Positions 1 to 6,678 of a stretch of 7,971 nt of DNA are shown here, one piece after another (position 1 is the stretch's first letter; each line of letters begins with the position of its first letter). The DNA lies in NCBI GenBank assembly GCA_031269065.1, contig JAIRWJ010000095.1:1-7971 (forward strand), read 5' to 3'. This stretch comes from Rickettsiales bacterium. GTDB taxonomy: Bacteria > Pseudomonadota > Alphaproteobacteria > Rickettsiales > UBA1997. Made by a program: the position numbers and the translations under genes. The notes under the pieces are model-generated. The model had not been told where the DNA came from. It did not search any database and saw only the letters and a list, made by a program, of their open reading frames with translations.

Positions 1-231
1 TTCATATAGTACCTATAAAAAAACACAACAAATTCTAGAAAACAACAAAGATATTAGCACTTGACGAGAAAACACATAGCTACCCCGCACTAAAGTGCGA
101 GGAATTCTTAGATTAAAAGAGGTCCAGCGGAGAAAGAGGTAGACTGCAGATCATAGAATCAAACTATGTATAGCTCTATTGACACCGGAATATCTAAGAG
201 AAAACAGAACCATGTTTCATCTGGGAATCAG
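1..231. other. Left-end non-coding stretch, no gene recognised
   Basis: I see no intact gene here. All minus-strand frames are interrupted by several stops, although some short runs look faintly protein-like, for example the minus-strand frame read from about 386 to 108, broken at TAG, TGA, TGA and TAA. This may be the far end of the decayed surface-protein gene to its right, but I cannot align it to anything in the window. The only clear structure is the small hairpin at 83-102. Confidence 0.4.
83..102 (-). other. Short 8-bp stem-loop
   Basis: On the minus strand an 8-base arm (CCTCGCAC) and its partner (GTGCGGGG) enclose a TTTA loop. The stem is complete only in minus-strand RNA, where the third pair from the base is a G-U wobble; on the plus strand the same position is a C-A mismatch. 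This favours a role in leftward transcripts. No T-run follows directly (the next bases are TAGCTATGTG), so it is not a textbook intrinsic terminator, but it is the only stem downstream of the surface-protein gene and could still end its transcript. Confidence 0.35.
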
Positions 232-630
232 CTATGGAGTGTAGTTGCCATGTGTAAGGGTGTAGGAGGAACCACTGGATAGCAGAATAACATATCTATA
301 AGTTGTATGTTCGCTGCCACCTATAAGTTCCCGTCTTTTCTGAGGTCATTTATAGCAGGACTCTTGGTGAACCAGCTATTTCCACAGAGCTCCTTCTTTT
401 GCTTCAATTCCCTCTTCGGGAGAAACTAGCAACTCCGGATATTTGTTGTCCAAGTCTGGTGGGATGAAGGTCAAAGTATTTTGGATAATCCTAGCGCTTC
501 CTGGCTTTACTCGGAATGGATCCGTAATGCTAGTTACGCTATAATTTCCTACTATGCTATGGATTTGGTACCATGATACGCAATCTCAATGTTGGGGAAT
601 ATTTATACTTGGAGATCTATGGTTTCTAGA
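232..630 (-). pseudogene. Decayed C-terminal continuation of the Pmp-like gene
   Basis: Reading on in the same frame after the stop of the upstream surface-protein gene gives 14 codons, a TGA at 586-588, a 69-codon open run ending in TAG at 376-378, a TGA at 346-348, and a 37-codon run ending in TAG at 232-234. The 69-codon run contains ARIIQNTLTF (about 466-495), which resembles GKILQKTITF at residues 291-300 of the intact protein. The 37-codon run has TTYRYVILLSS, loosely like TTRQYKYLYASLS at residues 612-624. The shared frame, the resemblance and the multiple stops suggest a longer gene truncated by nonsense mutations. A second frame is also partly open around 386-322, so frameshifts may be present as well. 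Confidence is moderate because the matches are short and were judged by eye, and their spacing differs from that in the intact module. Confidence 0.5.
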
Positions 631-3306
631 CTAAGGCTCCTCTGTTGGATAATCATAATCTAGAAAACTCATTATTCCTATACCTCGGGAGAATTTGATA
701 ACACCACCGGCCACACAATTTAGGTGCATAGCACCGTCATCATAAATATCATAAAATTCTGTATTTTGGAATTCTATCTGGTTACCAGTTTCCAAAATAA
801 ACTCCAGAGTACCTTTATTACGAATGGTATTTTTAAAAAATTTTATATTTCCTTTTAGGGTGGCTGTGGCATTGCTACTCACATAAATTGCTCCACTGCG
901 ATAATCAGAGTTACCTTTGAATAAAATAGTTCCCTCCGAACCACTATCAAATTCTAATGTTCCTCCGGAACCTACATAAATAGCTCCTCCATCATTATAT
1001 GGGGCAGTATTATTCTCAAACTTTATATTTCCTCTTATAGTGGCTGCGGCATTGCTACCCACATAAATTGCTCCACCCCTACTTCCGGCATAGTTATTTT
1101 GGAACACTATAGTTCCCTCTGGGCCCACGGCTTCGCTGTCTAAGTTCAGTGTTCCTCCGGACTCTACCGAAATGGCACCTCCGTTCCGGCCCGGAGAACT
1201 TATATTCCTGAATGACACAGAACCTTCGTTTTCTACGGTTTGACCATCGGGGATTTCAAGTCTAAATCTCTGCTCTCCCGAGATAACTTTCGGTAGACAT
1301 TTAAAACCAATGACTCTGTAGTCCGGCGTACCAGTTTCTGTGTCAAGAAAGCTAGTTCTAACTCTAAGCTCTTCCCCATTGTGACTGAGAAGTTCGATTT
1401 CTCTGGAAAGCCTGGGGGTGAAATCGGCTAGATCTGACAGTGAGGCATATAGGTATTTATACTGTCTGGTCGTGCCTGTAGCCAGATTAAACAGTTCCTC
1501 CAGTAGATTCTGGGACGGAATCGTACCTATCTCCGGAGAGCCGACCAGAGAACCTCCACCCTGAACGTTGAGTATTCCCCCGCTGCCTCCTCTAGTGGCT
1601 CTGTCATCATCGGCATCGTCTATAGTACTGTCAAAGGACCCTATATTAAGAATAAGTCCTGCGCCATCCCCAAAGTTCACAGTGGCAGAACCATCGAGTG
1701 ACAGGACAGAGGAGTTACCCAGGACCAGAGTGCCATCGCCGGCAATACCACCATCGGGGAACCTCACTGTTCCCTTCTCCACGACTATTTTACCCCCATT
1801 ACTGATATCCAGTAGATCACCTTCGGCACTGCCAATTCTGTTGTTTTCAAATTCCACCAGATCATCAACATTTTCCAGATATATTCTAAGAGTTCCATTT
1901 TCAGAAATCTTTATGGCTCCCACCCCTCCAATATTATTTCTAAATGCTATACTACCCCATAGCAGAGCTGTGGCACCAGCCTCGATCTCCAGAGCTCCGC
2001 CACTGCCATCCACAGCTCCATTGTCTATATTCTCAAAATTAGCATCGTAGATTTTTCTTGTCTGACCCTCCCCTACTATAAACCTTTCACTGACATTCCC
2101 GGTCAAATCTGCATAGCCCTGGAGAACAATTTCTCTTGAGAGCGAGCTGTTTCCAAGAGATACACCGTATTCCGCTCTACCATGTTCGATCATATCCTGG
2201 TCCAGAGTAGGCTGGAACGAATCGACATTCACCCCAGCTACATATTCAAGATAGTCAAACTGCTTGTCACCAAAAAAGTGTTCAACATCCTCCACCATAG
2301 CCACTGTGATATTGGCACTGCCGGCTATTGTGCCTTTCGATGAAATGGACATTTGGCCGATATTATCCCATGACCACACCATGAGCTGGAGAGTTGGGTT
2401 GTCTTCAAATGTAATAGTCTTTTGAAGAATCTTACCAAAAAGACTCAGTTCCAATCCACCTTTAATAAGAAATTTTCCAGTTCCCTCAACTAAAACTCTC
2501 CCAAGTCTGAAGAGGCTGCCAGAAACACCCTCTATTGCCATATCACCCTGATTACGAATACCATTGTAATTTGAATAGGCACTCTGAGTGCTAGCGTTGG
2601 AAAATATAACATGGTCACTGGCTCCCAAAATAAAGTTCAGAGTTCCATCATTATAGATAGCACCTCCATAATATGGGGTGGGGGCAGTGTTATCTTCAAA
2701 CCTTACAGTTCCTCTCAGGATAGCCATAGCGTTCTCCTTCACGTAGATCGCTCCACCAGATTTAGCGAAATTGCCTTGGAACACTATAGCTCCCTCTGAA
2801 CCCCCATTTCCACTGTCGAGGTTCAGTGTTCCTCCGGAACCTACAAAAATAGCACCTCCATAATAGTAGGTGGGGGCAGTGTTATCTTCAAACCTTACAG
2901 TTCCTCTCAGGACGGCCATAGCGTCCGCATCCACAGAGATCGCTCCACCATATGCAGCGGAATTGCCTTGGAACACTATAGCTCCCTCTGAACCCCCATT
3001 TCCACTGTCGAGGTTCAGTGTTCCTCCGGAACTTACAAAAATAGCACCTCCTTTCTGGCCCATAGATCTTATATTCTTGAATGATACAGAGCCCTCGTTT
3101 TCTATAGTTTGACCATCGGAGATTACAAGTTTAGTATTCTGCTCTCCGGAAATCTTTGTAATACTCGAAGCACCAGCCGCACCAGAACCAAACCATAGTA
3201 GTAGGAGACAAATGCCTATAAGGTGTCTTCCACTGACTTTGGTTTTTGATTTTAATGATGAATAATCTTTATTAAAACTGTAGATATTTTCTAAAAAGCT
3301 GAACAT
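631..3306 (-). CDS. Pmp-like exported beta-helix repeat protein, probably truncated
   Basis: This 891-residue protein is predicted to be exported. A basic N-region is followed by a hydrophobic core near residues 29-40 and a small-residue stretch (GSGAAGASS) that would suit signal peptidase cleavage. The mature part alternates GGA[IL] motifs (residues 86, 120, 150, 184, 214, 437, 709, 744, 773, with variants near 462 and 804) with FxxN motifs (FQGN, FEDN, FENN, FQNN, FKGN). This pattern defines chlamydial polymorphic membrane proteins and predicts a parallel beta-helix. Three diverged modules are visible. The first begins near residue 51 (ISGEQ...DGQTIENEGSVSF) and the third near 673 (ISGEQ...DGQTVENEGSVSF). 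A weaker middle one begins near 403, and LSREI recurs at 389 and 633. No C-terminal autotransporter barrel follows; the protein stops inside the third module. The start is supported by GAGG four bases before the ATG. An adhesin or surface-variation role is inferred from the family; secretion or anchoring without a barrel is unexplained. Confidence 0.75.
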   Translation of the reverse strand: MFSFLENIYSFNKDYSSLKSKTKVSGRHLIGICLLLLWFGSGAAGASSITKISGEQNTKLVISDGQTIENEGSVSFKNIRSMGQKGGAIFVSSGGTLNLDSGNGGSEGAIVFQGNSAAYGGAISVDADAMAVLRGTVRFEDNTAPTYYYGGAIFVGSGGTLNLDSGNGGSEGAIVFQGNFAKSGGAIYVKENAMAILRGTVRFEDNTAPTPYYGGAIYNDGTLNFILGASDHVIFSNASTQSAYSNYNGIRNQGDMAIEGVSGSLFRLGRVLVEGTGKFLIKGGLELSLFGKILQKTITFEDNPTLQLMVWSWDNIGQMSISSKGTIAGSANITVAMVEDVEHFFGDKQFDYLEYVAGVNVDSFQPTLDQDMIEHGRAEYGVSLGNSSLSREIVLQGYADLTGNVSERFIVGEGQTRKIYDANFENIDNGAVDGSGGALEIEAGATALLWGSIAFRNNIGGVGAIKISENGTLRIYLENVDDLVEFENNRIGSAEGDLLDISNGGKIVVEKGTVRFPDGGIAGDGTLVLGNSSVLSLDGSATVNFGDGAGLILNIGSFDSTIDDADDDRATRGGSGGILNVQGGGSLVGSPEIGTIPSQNLLEELFNLATGTTRQYKYLYASLSDLADFTPRLSREIELLSHNGEELRVRTSFLDTETGTPDYRVIGFKCLPKVISGEQRFRLEIPDGQTVENEGSVSFRNISSPGRNGGAISVESGGTLNLDSEAVGPEGTIVFQNNYAGSRGGAIYVGSNAAATIRGNIKFENNTAPYNDGGAIYVGSGGTLEFDSGSEGTILFKGNSDYRSGAIYVSSNATATLKGNIKFFKNTIRNKGTLEFILETGNQIEFQNTEFYDIYDDGAMHLNCVAGGVIKFSRGIGIMSFLDYDYPTEEP
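817..1182 (-). repeat. Diverged direct repeat in the third module of the Pmp-like gene
   Basis: Two protein-level repeats cover residues 709-772 (64 residues) and 773-830 (58 residues). Each begins with GGAI[SY]V followed by SGGTL, continues through EGTI[VL]F and a second GAIYV-S-N-A segment, and ends at G-N-I-K-F. They correspond to the 192-bp units near the start of the gene but are far more diverged in DNA, so they are the older copies. Confidence 0.65.
2659..3042 (-). repeat. 192-bp direct tandem repeat, two copies, in the Pmp-like gene
   Basis: Two adjacent units (2659-2850 and 2851-3042) have exactly the same length, 64 codons, and by eye roughly 90% nucleotide identity; a diverged third unit starts at 3043. 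Each unit encodes two GGAI and two FxxN motifs plus the run GTLNLDSGNGGSEGAIVFQG. The differences cluster in the stretch between the FxxN motif and the next GGAI. The high DNA identity contrasts with the diverged repeats elsewhere in the gene and points to recent duplication or gene conversion. Length-neutral gain or loss of a unit would preserve the reading frame. Confidence 0.8.
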
Positions 3307-3317
3307 AATGCCTCATA

Positions 3318-3383
3318 TTTTATGAAAAACGACTTTTATTAGGATAATAGTAATAAATATTTTTTCAATAGTTTTTCATAAAA
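3318..3383. repeat. Perfect 13-bp inverted repeat flanking the Pmp-like gene promoter
   Basis: The arm at 3318-3330 (TTTTATGAAAAAC) is the exact reverse complement of the arm at 3371-3383 (GTTTTTCATAAAA). The 40-base spacer holds the candidate promoter of the downstream gene, with one arm just upstream of the -35 box and the other just after the expected transcription start. It could be an operator pair bound by a regulator, a long stem in the leader RNA, or the borders of a small invertible promoter segment. The arms are AT-rich, so some of the match may be due to composition, but 13 matches without a break are notable. Confidence 0.6.
3341..3368 (-). promoter_or_regulatory. Candidate sigma-70 promoter of the Pmp-like gene
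   Basis: On the minus strand TTGAAA (3368-3363, five of six to the -35 consensus) is followed after 16 bases by TATCCT (3346-3341, four of six to the -10 consensus). The predicted start would lie near 3334, leaving a leader of about 28 bases before the ATG, with GAGG at 3314-3311 as ribosome binding site. The surrounding AT-richness makes chance matches easier, but position and spacing fit. Confidence 0.45.
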
Positions 3384-3387
3384 AAGT

Positions 3388-3528
3388 TTAGTACCCCCAC
3401 CCTGGCCCTCCCCCGAGTTTCTTCGAAACCCGAGAGATGGAAAGAATTTCCTCTAGGAGAGATAGTCTAAACTCAAAAGAAGAATAAATATCTATAATAA
3501 GCAGTAAATCAATGCACATGTTAACCAT
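3388..3528 (-). CDS. Possible small hydrophobic protein, unrecognised
   Basis: A 46-codon ORF starts at an ATG preceded by AGAGG with a 9-base spacer, and ends in a glycine-rich tail (GGGPGWGY). Its N-terminal half (MCIDLLLIIDIYSSFEF) is hydrophobic. The same frame stays open upstream to about 3700 and there encodes a second hydrophobic run (YLVCFFIFCLWLGRCSC) that looks like a lipoprotein or signal segment, but that part has no usable ATG or GTG start. An ATG at about 3686-3684 lies in another frame and hits a stop after three codons; a single-base deletion there would join it to the hydrophobic frame. The locus may therefore be a broken small exported protein of about 100 residues, or no gene at all. 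I do not recognise the family. Confidence 0.25.
   Translation of the reverse strand: MVNMCIDLLLIIDIYSSFEFRLSLLEEILSISRVSKKLGGGPGWGY
3412..3434 (-). terminator. Stem-loop after rlmN, possible weak terminator
   Basis: In minus-strand RNA CTCGGGTTTC (3434-3425) pairs with GAAACTCGGG (3421-3412) around a GAA triloop, giving 10 consecutive pairs of which two are G-U. The plus-strand version would carry two C-A mismatches, so the structure belongs to leftward transcription. A T6 run (3385-3380) follows, but only about 27 bases after the stem, so it is not a standard intrinsic terminator. Its place between rlmN and the surface-protein promoter suits an operon end. Confidence 0.35.
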
Positions 3529-3704
3529 CTCTACTAACCTCTGCTCTGAGTCCGCCGGTAAGGCATTCACGGTACCGTGGTCATAGTCAGTGCACGAACA
3601 ACGGCCCAACCAAAGACAGAAAATAAAGAAGCAGACGAGGTACTTGATGTAGCAACAATTGCTAGGTAGCTCCCTATTTATCCATATTTTTTGTTTTTCT
3701 GGAA

Positions 3705-4793
3705 CTAGTGGGCGCTCGATGTTGTCTTTTTCTGGCCTCTGAGCTGGCCACAGGCTGCCATGATGTCTTGGCCTCGGGAAAGTCTGATAGGACAGGGATA
3801 GCCTGCAGTGGTCAGGCATTCGGCAAACCTTTTTATACGGGTGCTGCTGGAGGGTCGACAGTCGAGTTTGCATGACTTCCACGAATTAAATGGAATGAGA
3901 TTGAATTTTGCAGGTATGTTGTGTTCCTTCACAAGAGCTAGGAGTCTTTTGGCATCCTCGATTCTATCGTTTAAATCCTCAATCATTATATACTCGAAGG
4001 TGACGCGCCGATGGCCGGCACTTCGACTATAGTGACTACAGGCCTCCATAAGCTCCTCTAGAGAATATTTCTCGGCTATAGGCATCATTTTTTTCCTTAG
4101 TTCATTAGTGGTGGCATGGAGTGATAGAGCCAGATTCAGTTTCAGGTTGTCCTCGGCAAAGTTATATATTTTAGGTACTATTCCACAGGTAGATAGTGTT
4201 ATTCTCCTGTTTGAGAAGGCTATGCCATTTCTATCATTTACTATCTTCATGGCTTTCATAACATTCTCGTAGTTAAGGAGTGGTTCCCCCATACCCATAA
4301 GAACAATGTTTGTTATTTTTCTTCCCTTTCCTATGGCTCTGTTATTCCATTCGTCTAGCAGGTCTCTTGCTAGAACAACCTGCTGCACTATCTCAAACGT
4401 TTCCAAATTTCTGACAAATCCCTGATCTCCGGTGTTACAAAATCTACAACCCATAGCACACCCAATCTGGGAGGATAGACAAAGAGTTCCTCTATCGTCC
4501 CAGGGAATATAAACAAGTTCAATTCTCTGGCCATCGCCTAGCTCCAGCAGCCACTTCTCCGTGCCATCTTCAGACAGTTGACTATCTACCAATAACGGTC
4601 TTTGGCAACTGTAGTGTTCAGAGATCTCATTCTTTAGATTCTTCAAAATATTAGTCATAGTGTCAAAATCTTTGGAGCCCTTGCAGTAAAGCCAACTCCA
4701 AATTTGCTTGGCTACAAATGGCTTCGCCCGATAGTTATTGACTATGATATTTTCCAATTCCTCCAGACTGAGATTGAATATGCTTAGCTTCAC
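3705..4793 (-). CDS. rlmN: Dual-specificity 23S rRNA/tRNA adenine-C2 methyltransferase RlmN
   Basis: RlmN is a cytoplasmic radical-SAM enzyme that methylates C2 of A2503 in 23S rRNA and of A37 in some tRNAs, supporting translational fidelity. The 362-residue protein has the family's full length. The iron-sulfur motif CxxxCxxC is at C112, C116 and C119. The two mechanistic cysteines are present: C105, seven residues before the cluster as in the E. coli enzyme, and C348 in the AACGQL motif. Other family motifs are GMGEPLLNY (167-175), RRITLSTCG (196-204), LSLHA (224-228) and FNLIPFN (297-303). The start is a GTG at 4793 inside GTGA, overlapping the mlaF stop by four bases, which implies translational coupling. 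The C-terminal tail after AACGQL is short and polar. It is the last gene of the galU-mlaF-rlmN unit. Confidence 0.95.
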   Translation of the reverse strand: MKLSIFNLSLEELENIIVNNYRAKPFVAKQIWSWLYCKGSKDFDTMTNILKNLKNEISEHYSCQRPLLVDSQLSEDGTEKWLLELGDGQRIELVYIPWDDRGTLCLSSQIGCAMGCRFCNTGDQGFVRNLETFEIVQQVVLARDLLDEWNNRAIGKGRKITNIVLMGMGEPLLNYENVMKAMKIVNDRNGIAFSNRRITLSTCGIVPKIYNFAEDNLKLNLALSLHATTNELRKKMMPIAEKYSLEELMEACSHYSRSAGHRRVTFEYIMIEDLNDRIEDAKRLLALVKEHNIPAKFNLIPFNSWKSCKLDCRPSSSTRIKRFAECLTTAGYPCPIRLSRGQDIMAACGQLRGQKKTTSSAH

Positions 4794-5527
4794 TCGGTTC
4801 CATTGATAAAATTATCTATTCGCAGGTCACTGGATCCGTGCAGATTATATTTATTACCCTCCCAGCGTATTTTACCATCCTCTAGGAGTACAATTCTTGT
4901 GGATATGAGTTCCGCCGAATGCACATCATGGGTTATGGTTATAGCTGTAGCGCCAGTTAGCTCGATAGTTTTTAGAATCAGGTAGTTAATCTTGTTTGCT
5001 GTCACTGGATCAAGGCCTGTTGTCGGCTCATCAAAAAATATGATCTCAGGATCACATACAATGGCTCTTGCAATGGCAACTCTTTTCTGCATACCACCAG
5101 ACAATTCATTGGGATAGAGCTCAGCCACATTTTCGTCCAGATTCACGATTCTTAATTTTTCTAGGGCTATTTTTTTGGCTTCTCTTTTACCTATCCTTCT
5201 ATTGAAAAGAAGCTTGAAGGCTATATTTTCCCAAATACTCATAGAATCGAACAATGCTCCATTTTGGAATAGAAATCCGAATCTATCCATCAGCAAAAAC
5301 CTCTTTGATTCTCCTAGATCTGTTATCTCTTCTCCATCTATCCTTATGCTGCCACTATCCGGCGCCATAAGAGTGGATATATTTTTGATAAGAACGGACT
5401 TGCCGGTTCCGGATTTGCCGAGTATGACCAGCGACTCTTTCTCGAATATATCGAGATCAAGCTCATCCAGAACAACTCTCCCTTCGAATGATTTTTTGAG
5501 TCCCCTTATCCTCACCTTGCTATCCAT
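4790..5527 (-). CDS. mlaF: Mla phospholipid transport ABC ATPase MlaF (Ttg2A-like)
   Basis: MlaF is the inner-membrane-associated ATPase that drives the MlaFEDB complex, moving phospholipids between inner and outer membranes. The 245-residue protein carries Walker A GKSGTGKS (37-44), the Q-loop in FLFQNGALFDSMSIWENIAF (85-104, typical of this subfamily), signature LSGGMQKR (142-149), Walker B IIFFDEP (162-168) and the H-loop histidine H200. The length fits the family, which lacks membrane segments of its own. The ATG is preceded by GAGG with a 7-base spacer. The gene overlaps galU by 8 bases and rlmN by 4, so all three are probably cotranscribed and coupled. The usual partners mlaE and mlaD are not adjacent; they must lie elsewhere if the transporter works. 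Confidence 0.9.
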   Translation of the reverse strand: MDSKVRIRGLKKSFEGRVVLDELDLDIFEKESLVILGKSGTGKSVLIKNISTLMAPDSGSIRIDGEEITDLGESKRFLLMDRFGFLFQNGALFDSMSIWENIAFKLLFNRRIGKREAKKIALEKLRIVNLDENVAELYPNELSGGMQKRVAIARAIVCDPEIIFFDEPTTGLDPVTANKINYLILKTIELTGATAITITHDVHSAELISTRIVLLEDGKIRWEGNKYNLHGSSDLRIDNFINGTE

Positions 5528-6422
5528 TGTTTACCTCTCTATAGAATCTATCGATGATCCTTTTGACATCCTTTTCTATTTTTTTATTCCTCAGAGCATA
5601 GTGTATATTTGCCTCCAGGTAGCCCAGCACACTTCCGCAGTCGAATCTGTTGCCTCGGAAAACCAGACCATCATAGGATTCTCCACTGTCCAAAGACATC
5701 TTTATCCCATCTGTGAGCTGTATCTCAGAGCTCACTCCGGGTTTCAGCTTTTTCAGATATCCGAAAATACTTGAATTTAGTACATATTTGCCCACACTGG
5801 CAAACCTTGACGGAGCTTCTGCTATTGAAGGTTTTTCAACAATGTTGTTTATCCTCAAAATATCTCCAAAAGCCTCACTGATGCCAACGATGCCGTATTT
5901 ACTCACATCCTCATTCAGTACCTCGGTCACACCCAGTACACTGGAATTTTCTTTTTTAGCTAGCTCAATCATCTTTCCGAGAAAATTTTCGCCCTCCCCA
6001 TAGTCCATATCATCTGCTAGACAGACTGCAAATGCTTCATCACTAACAAACTTTTCAGCACAGAGCACAGCGTGGCCCAGACCAAGAGGTCTTTGTTGCC
6101 GAAGAAAGACTATCTGACCAGCTCTGGGCATCCAACCCATGGTTTTTTCTAGTAGCTCCGTCTTATTCTTATCGTCCAAGACTTTTTCCAACTCAAAGGC
6201 ATTATCAAAATGATCTTCTATTGAGTTCTTGTTCCTGCCAGTCACAAAGATAAACTTTTCTATACCAGCCTCTATGGCTTCCTCAAAAGCATATTGCACC
6301 AATGGCTTCTCAGCCACCGGTAACATTTCCTTTGGAATGGCTTTTGTAGCCGGAAGAAACCTTGTACCCAGACCTCCCACCGGAAGAACTAGAGTCTTTA
6401 TTTGCTTAGAGGACATTATCAT
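5520..6422 (-). CDS. galU: UTP-glucose-1-phosphate uridylyltransferase
   Basis: GalU makes UDP-glucose from UTP and glucose-1-phosphate in the cytoplasm, feeding lipopolysaccharide, glycolipid and other envelope sugars. The 300-residue protein has the family's usual length. The nucleotide-binding signature GGLGTRFLPATKAIPKEM is at 16-33, RQQRPLGLGHAV at 108-119, the metal-binding LADD region at 135-138, VEKP at 195-198, GKYVL at 211-215 and EIQLTDGI at 233-240, followed by RFDCG (259-263), where substrate contacts are expected. Two ATGs (6422 and 6416) are possible starts; neither has a clear Shine-Dalgarno sequence, since the preceding bases are A-rich (CTAAAAAATCTT). It is first in the operon with mlaF and rlmN. 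In a reduced genome its retention suggests that glucose-containing envelope molecules are still made. Confidence 0.95.
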   Translation of the reverse strand: MIMSSKQIKTLVLPVGGLGTRFLPATKAIPKEMLPVAEKPLVQYAFEEAIEAGIEKFIFVTGRNKNSIEDHFDNAFELEKVLDDKNKTELLEKTMGWMPRAGQIVFLRQQRPLGLGHAVLCAEKFVSDEAFAVCLADDMDYGEGENFLGKMIELAKKENSSVLGVTEVLNEDVSKYGIVGISEAFGDILRINNIVEKPSIAEAPSRFASVGKYVLNSSIFGYLKKLKPGVSSEIQLTDGIKMSLDSGESYDGLVFRGNRFDCGSVLGYLEANIHYALRNKKIEKDVKRIIDRFYREVNNG

Positions 6423-6444
6423 AAGATTTTTTAGGATGATAGGA

Positions 6445-6473
6445 ACTGCTGGTTTAAAATCAACAGCAGCAGT
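6445..6473 (-). other. Leader hairpin upstream of galU
   Basis: ACTGCTG (6445-6451) and CAGCAGT (6467-6473) are perfect 7-bp inverted arms with a 15-base AT-rich loop. An alternative pairing with a shorter loop is possible because of the CTG/CAG reiteration. It lies between the candidate promoter and the galU start and has no following T-run, so a leader or RNA-stability role is more likely than termination. Its function is unknown. Confidence 0.3.
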
Positions 6474-6503
6474 GTTCGCATTTCCAAAAGCAGAAAAGGA
6501 AAT

Positions 6504-6512
6504 ATAATACCA
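6504..6512 (-). promoter_or_regulatory. Candidate extended -10 promoter for the galU operon
   Basis: The minus strand reads TGGTATTAT, an extended -10 element (TGn followed by a hexamer matching the consensus at five of six). The position 17 bases upstream (ATGTTT) is a poor -35, which an extended -10 can tolerate. Transcription would start near 6497, between the tRNA gene and galU, giving a leader of about 75 bases that includes the hairpin at 6445-6473. Confidence 0.35.
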
Positions 6513-6548
6513 TTATTTCTCAGATAAAACATGATCCGAGGGACAGGC

Positions 6549-6624
6549 TGGTGCCCAGAGGCAGAATCGAACTGCCCACACAAGGATTTTCAGTCCTTTG
6601 CTCTACCGACTGAGCTATCTGGGC
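6549..6624 (-). tRNA. tRNA-Phe (anticodon GAA)
   Basis: A complete 76-base cloverleaf can be folded. The acceptor GCCCAGA pairs with TCTGGGC, with discriminator A and an encoded CCA end (6551-6549). The D-arm contains AGCTCAGTCGGTAGAGC, and the anticodon stem AAGGA/TCCTT encloses the loop CTGAAAA, which places GAA at positions 34-36. The T-arm holds GTTCGATTC. It sits between the ribosomal protein operon and the galU operon on the same strand. The GAA anticodon reads both Phe codons. Confidence 0.97.
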
Positions 6625-6649
6625 TAAATGGGCCGACACTGTGATGTAC

Positions 6650-6678
6650 AGGTTAGGCGATCATTTTATTAAAAGCAA
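6650..6678 (-). promoter_or_regulatory. Weak candidate promoter for tRNA-Phe
   Basis: On the minus strand TTGCTT, a 17-base spacer and TAACCT (6655-6650) precede the tRNA by about 26 bases. Each hexamer matches only about half of the consensus, so this rests mainly on position and spacing. Confidence 0.2.

Noticed and set aside
376..633. Stop-codon recoding allowing read-through of the Pmp-like gene
   Set aside because: Both TAG and TGA interrupt the frame, the same codons end normal genes here (galU TAG, mlaF TGA), and no recoding structure is evident; decay is simpler.
1568..2050. 160-codon plus-strand ORF rich in Pro and Ser
   Set aside because: It is antisense to the repeat-bearing surface-protein gene; its composition mirrors the Gly/Glu/Asp-rich coding strand and it shows no domain or good ribosome binding site.
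2659..3042. CRISPR-like direct repeats
   Set aside because: The repeats are long, contiguous and in frame within a coding gene, with no unique spacers.
3705..3882. Upstream part of a 164-codon minus-strand frame starting at 3882
   Set aside because: It lies entirely inside the conserved 3' end of rlmN in another frame; only the part beyond the rlmN stop deserves consideration.
5175..5774. 199-codon plus-strand ORF over mlaF and galU
   Set aside because: It is the antisense shadow of two well-conserved genes.
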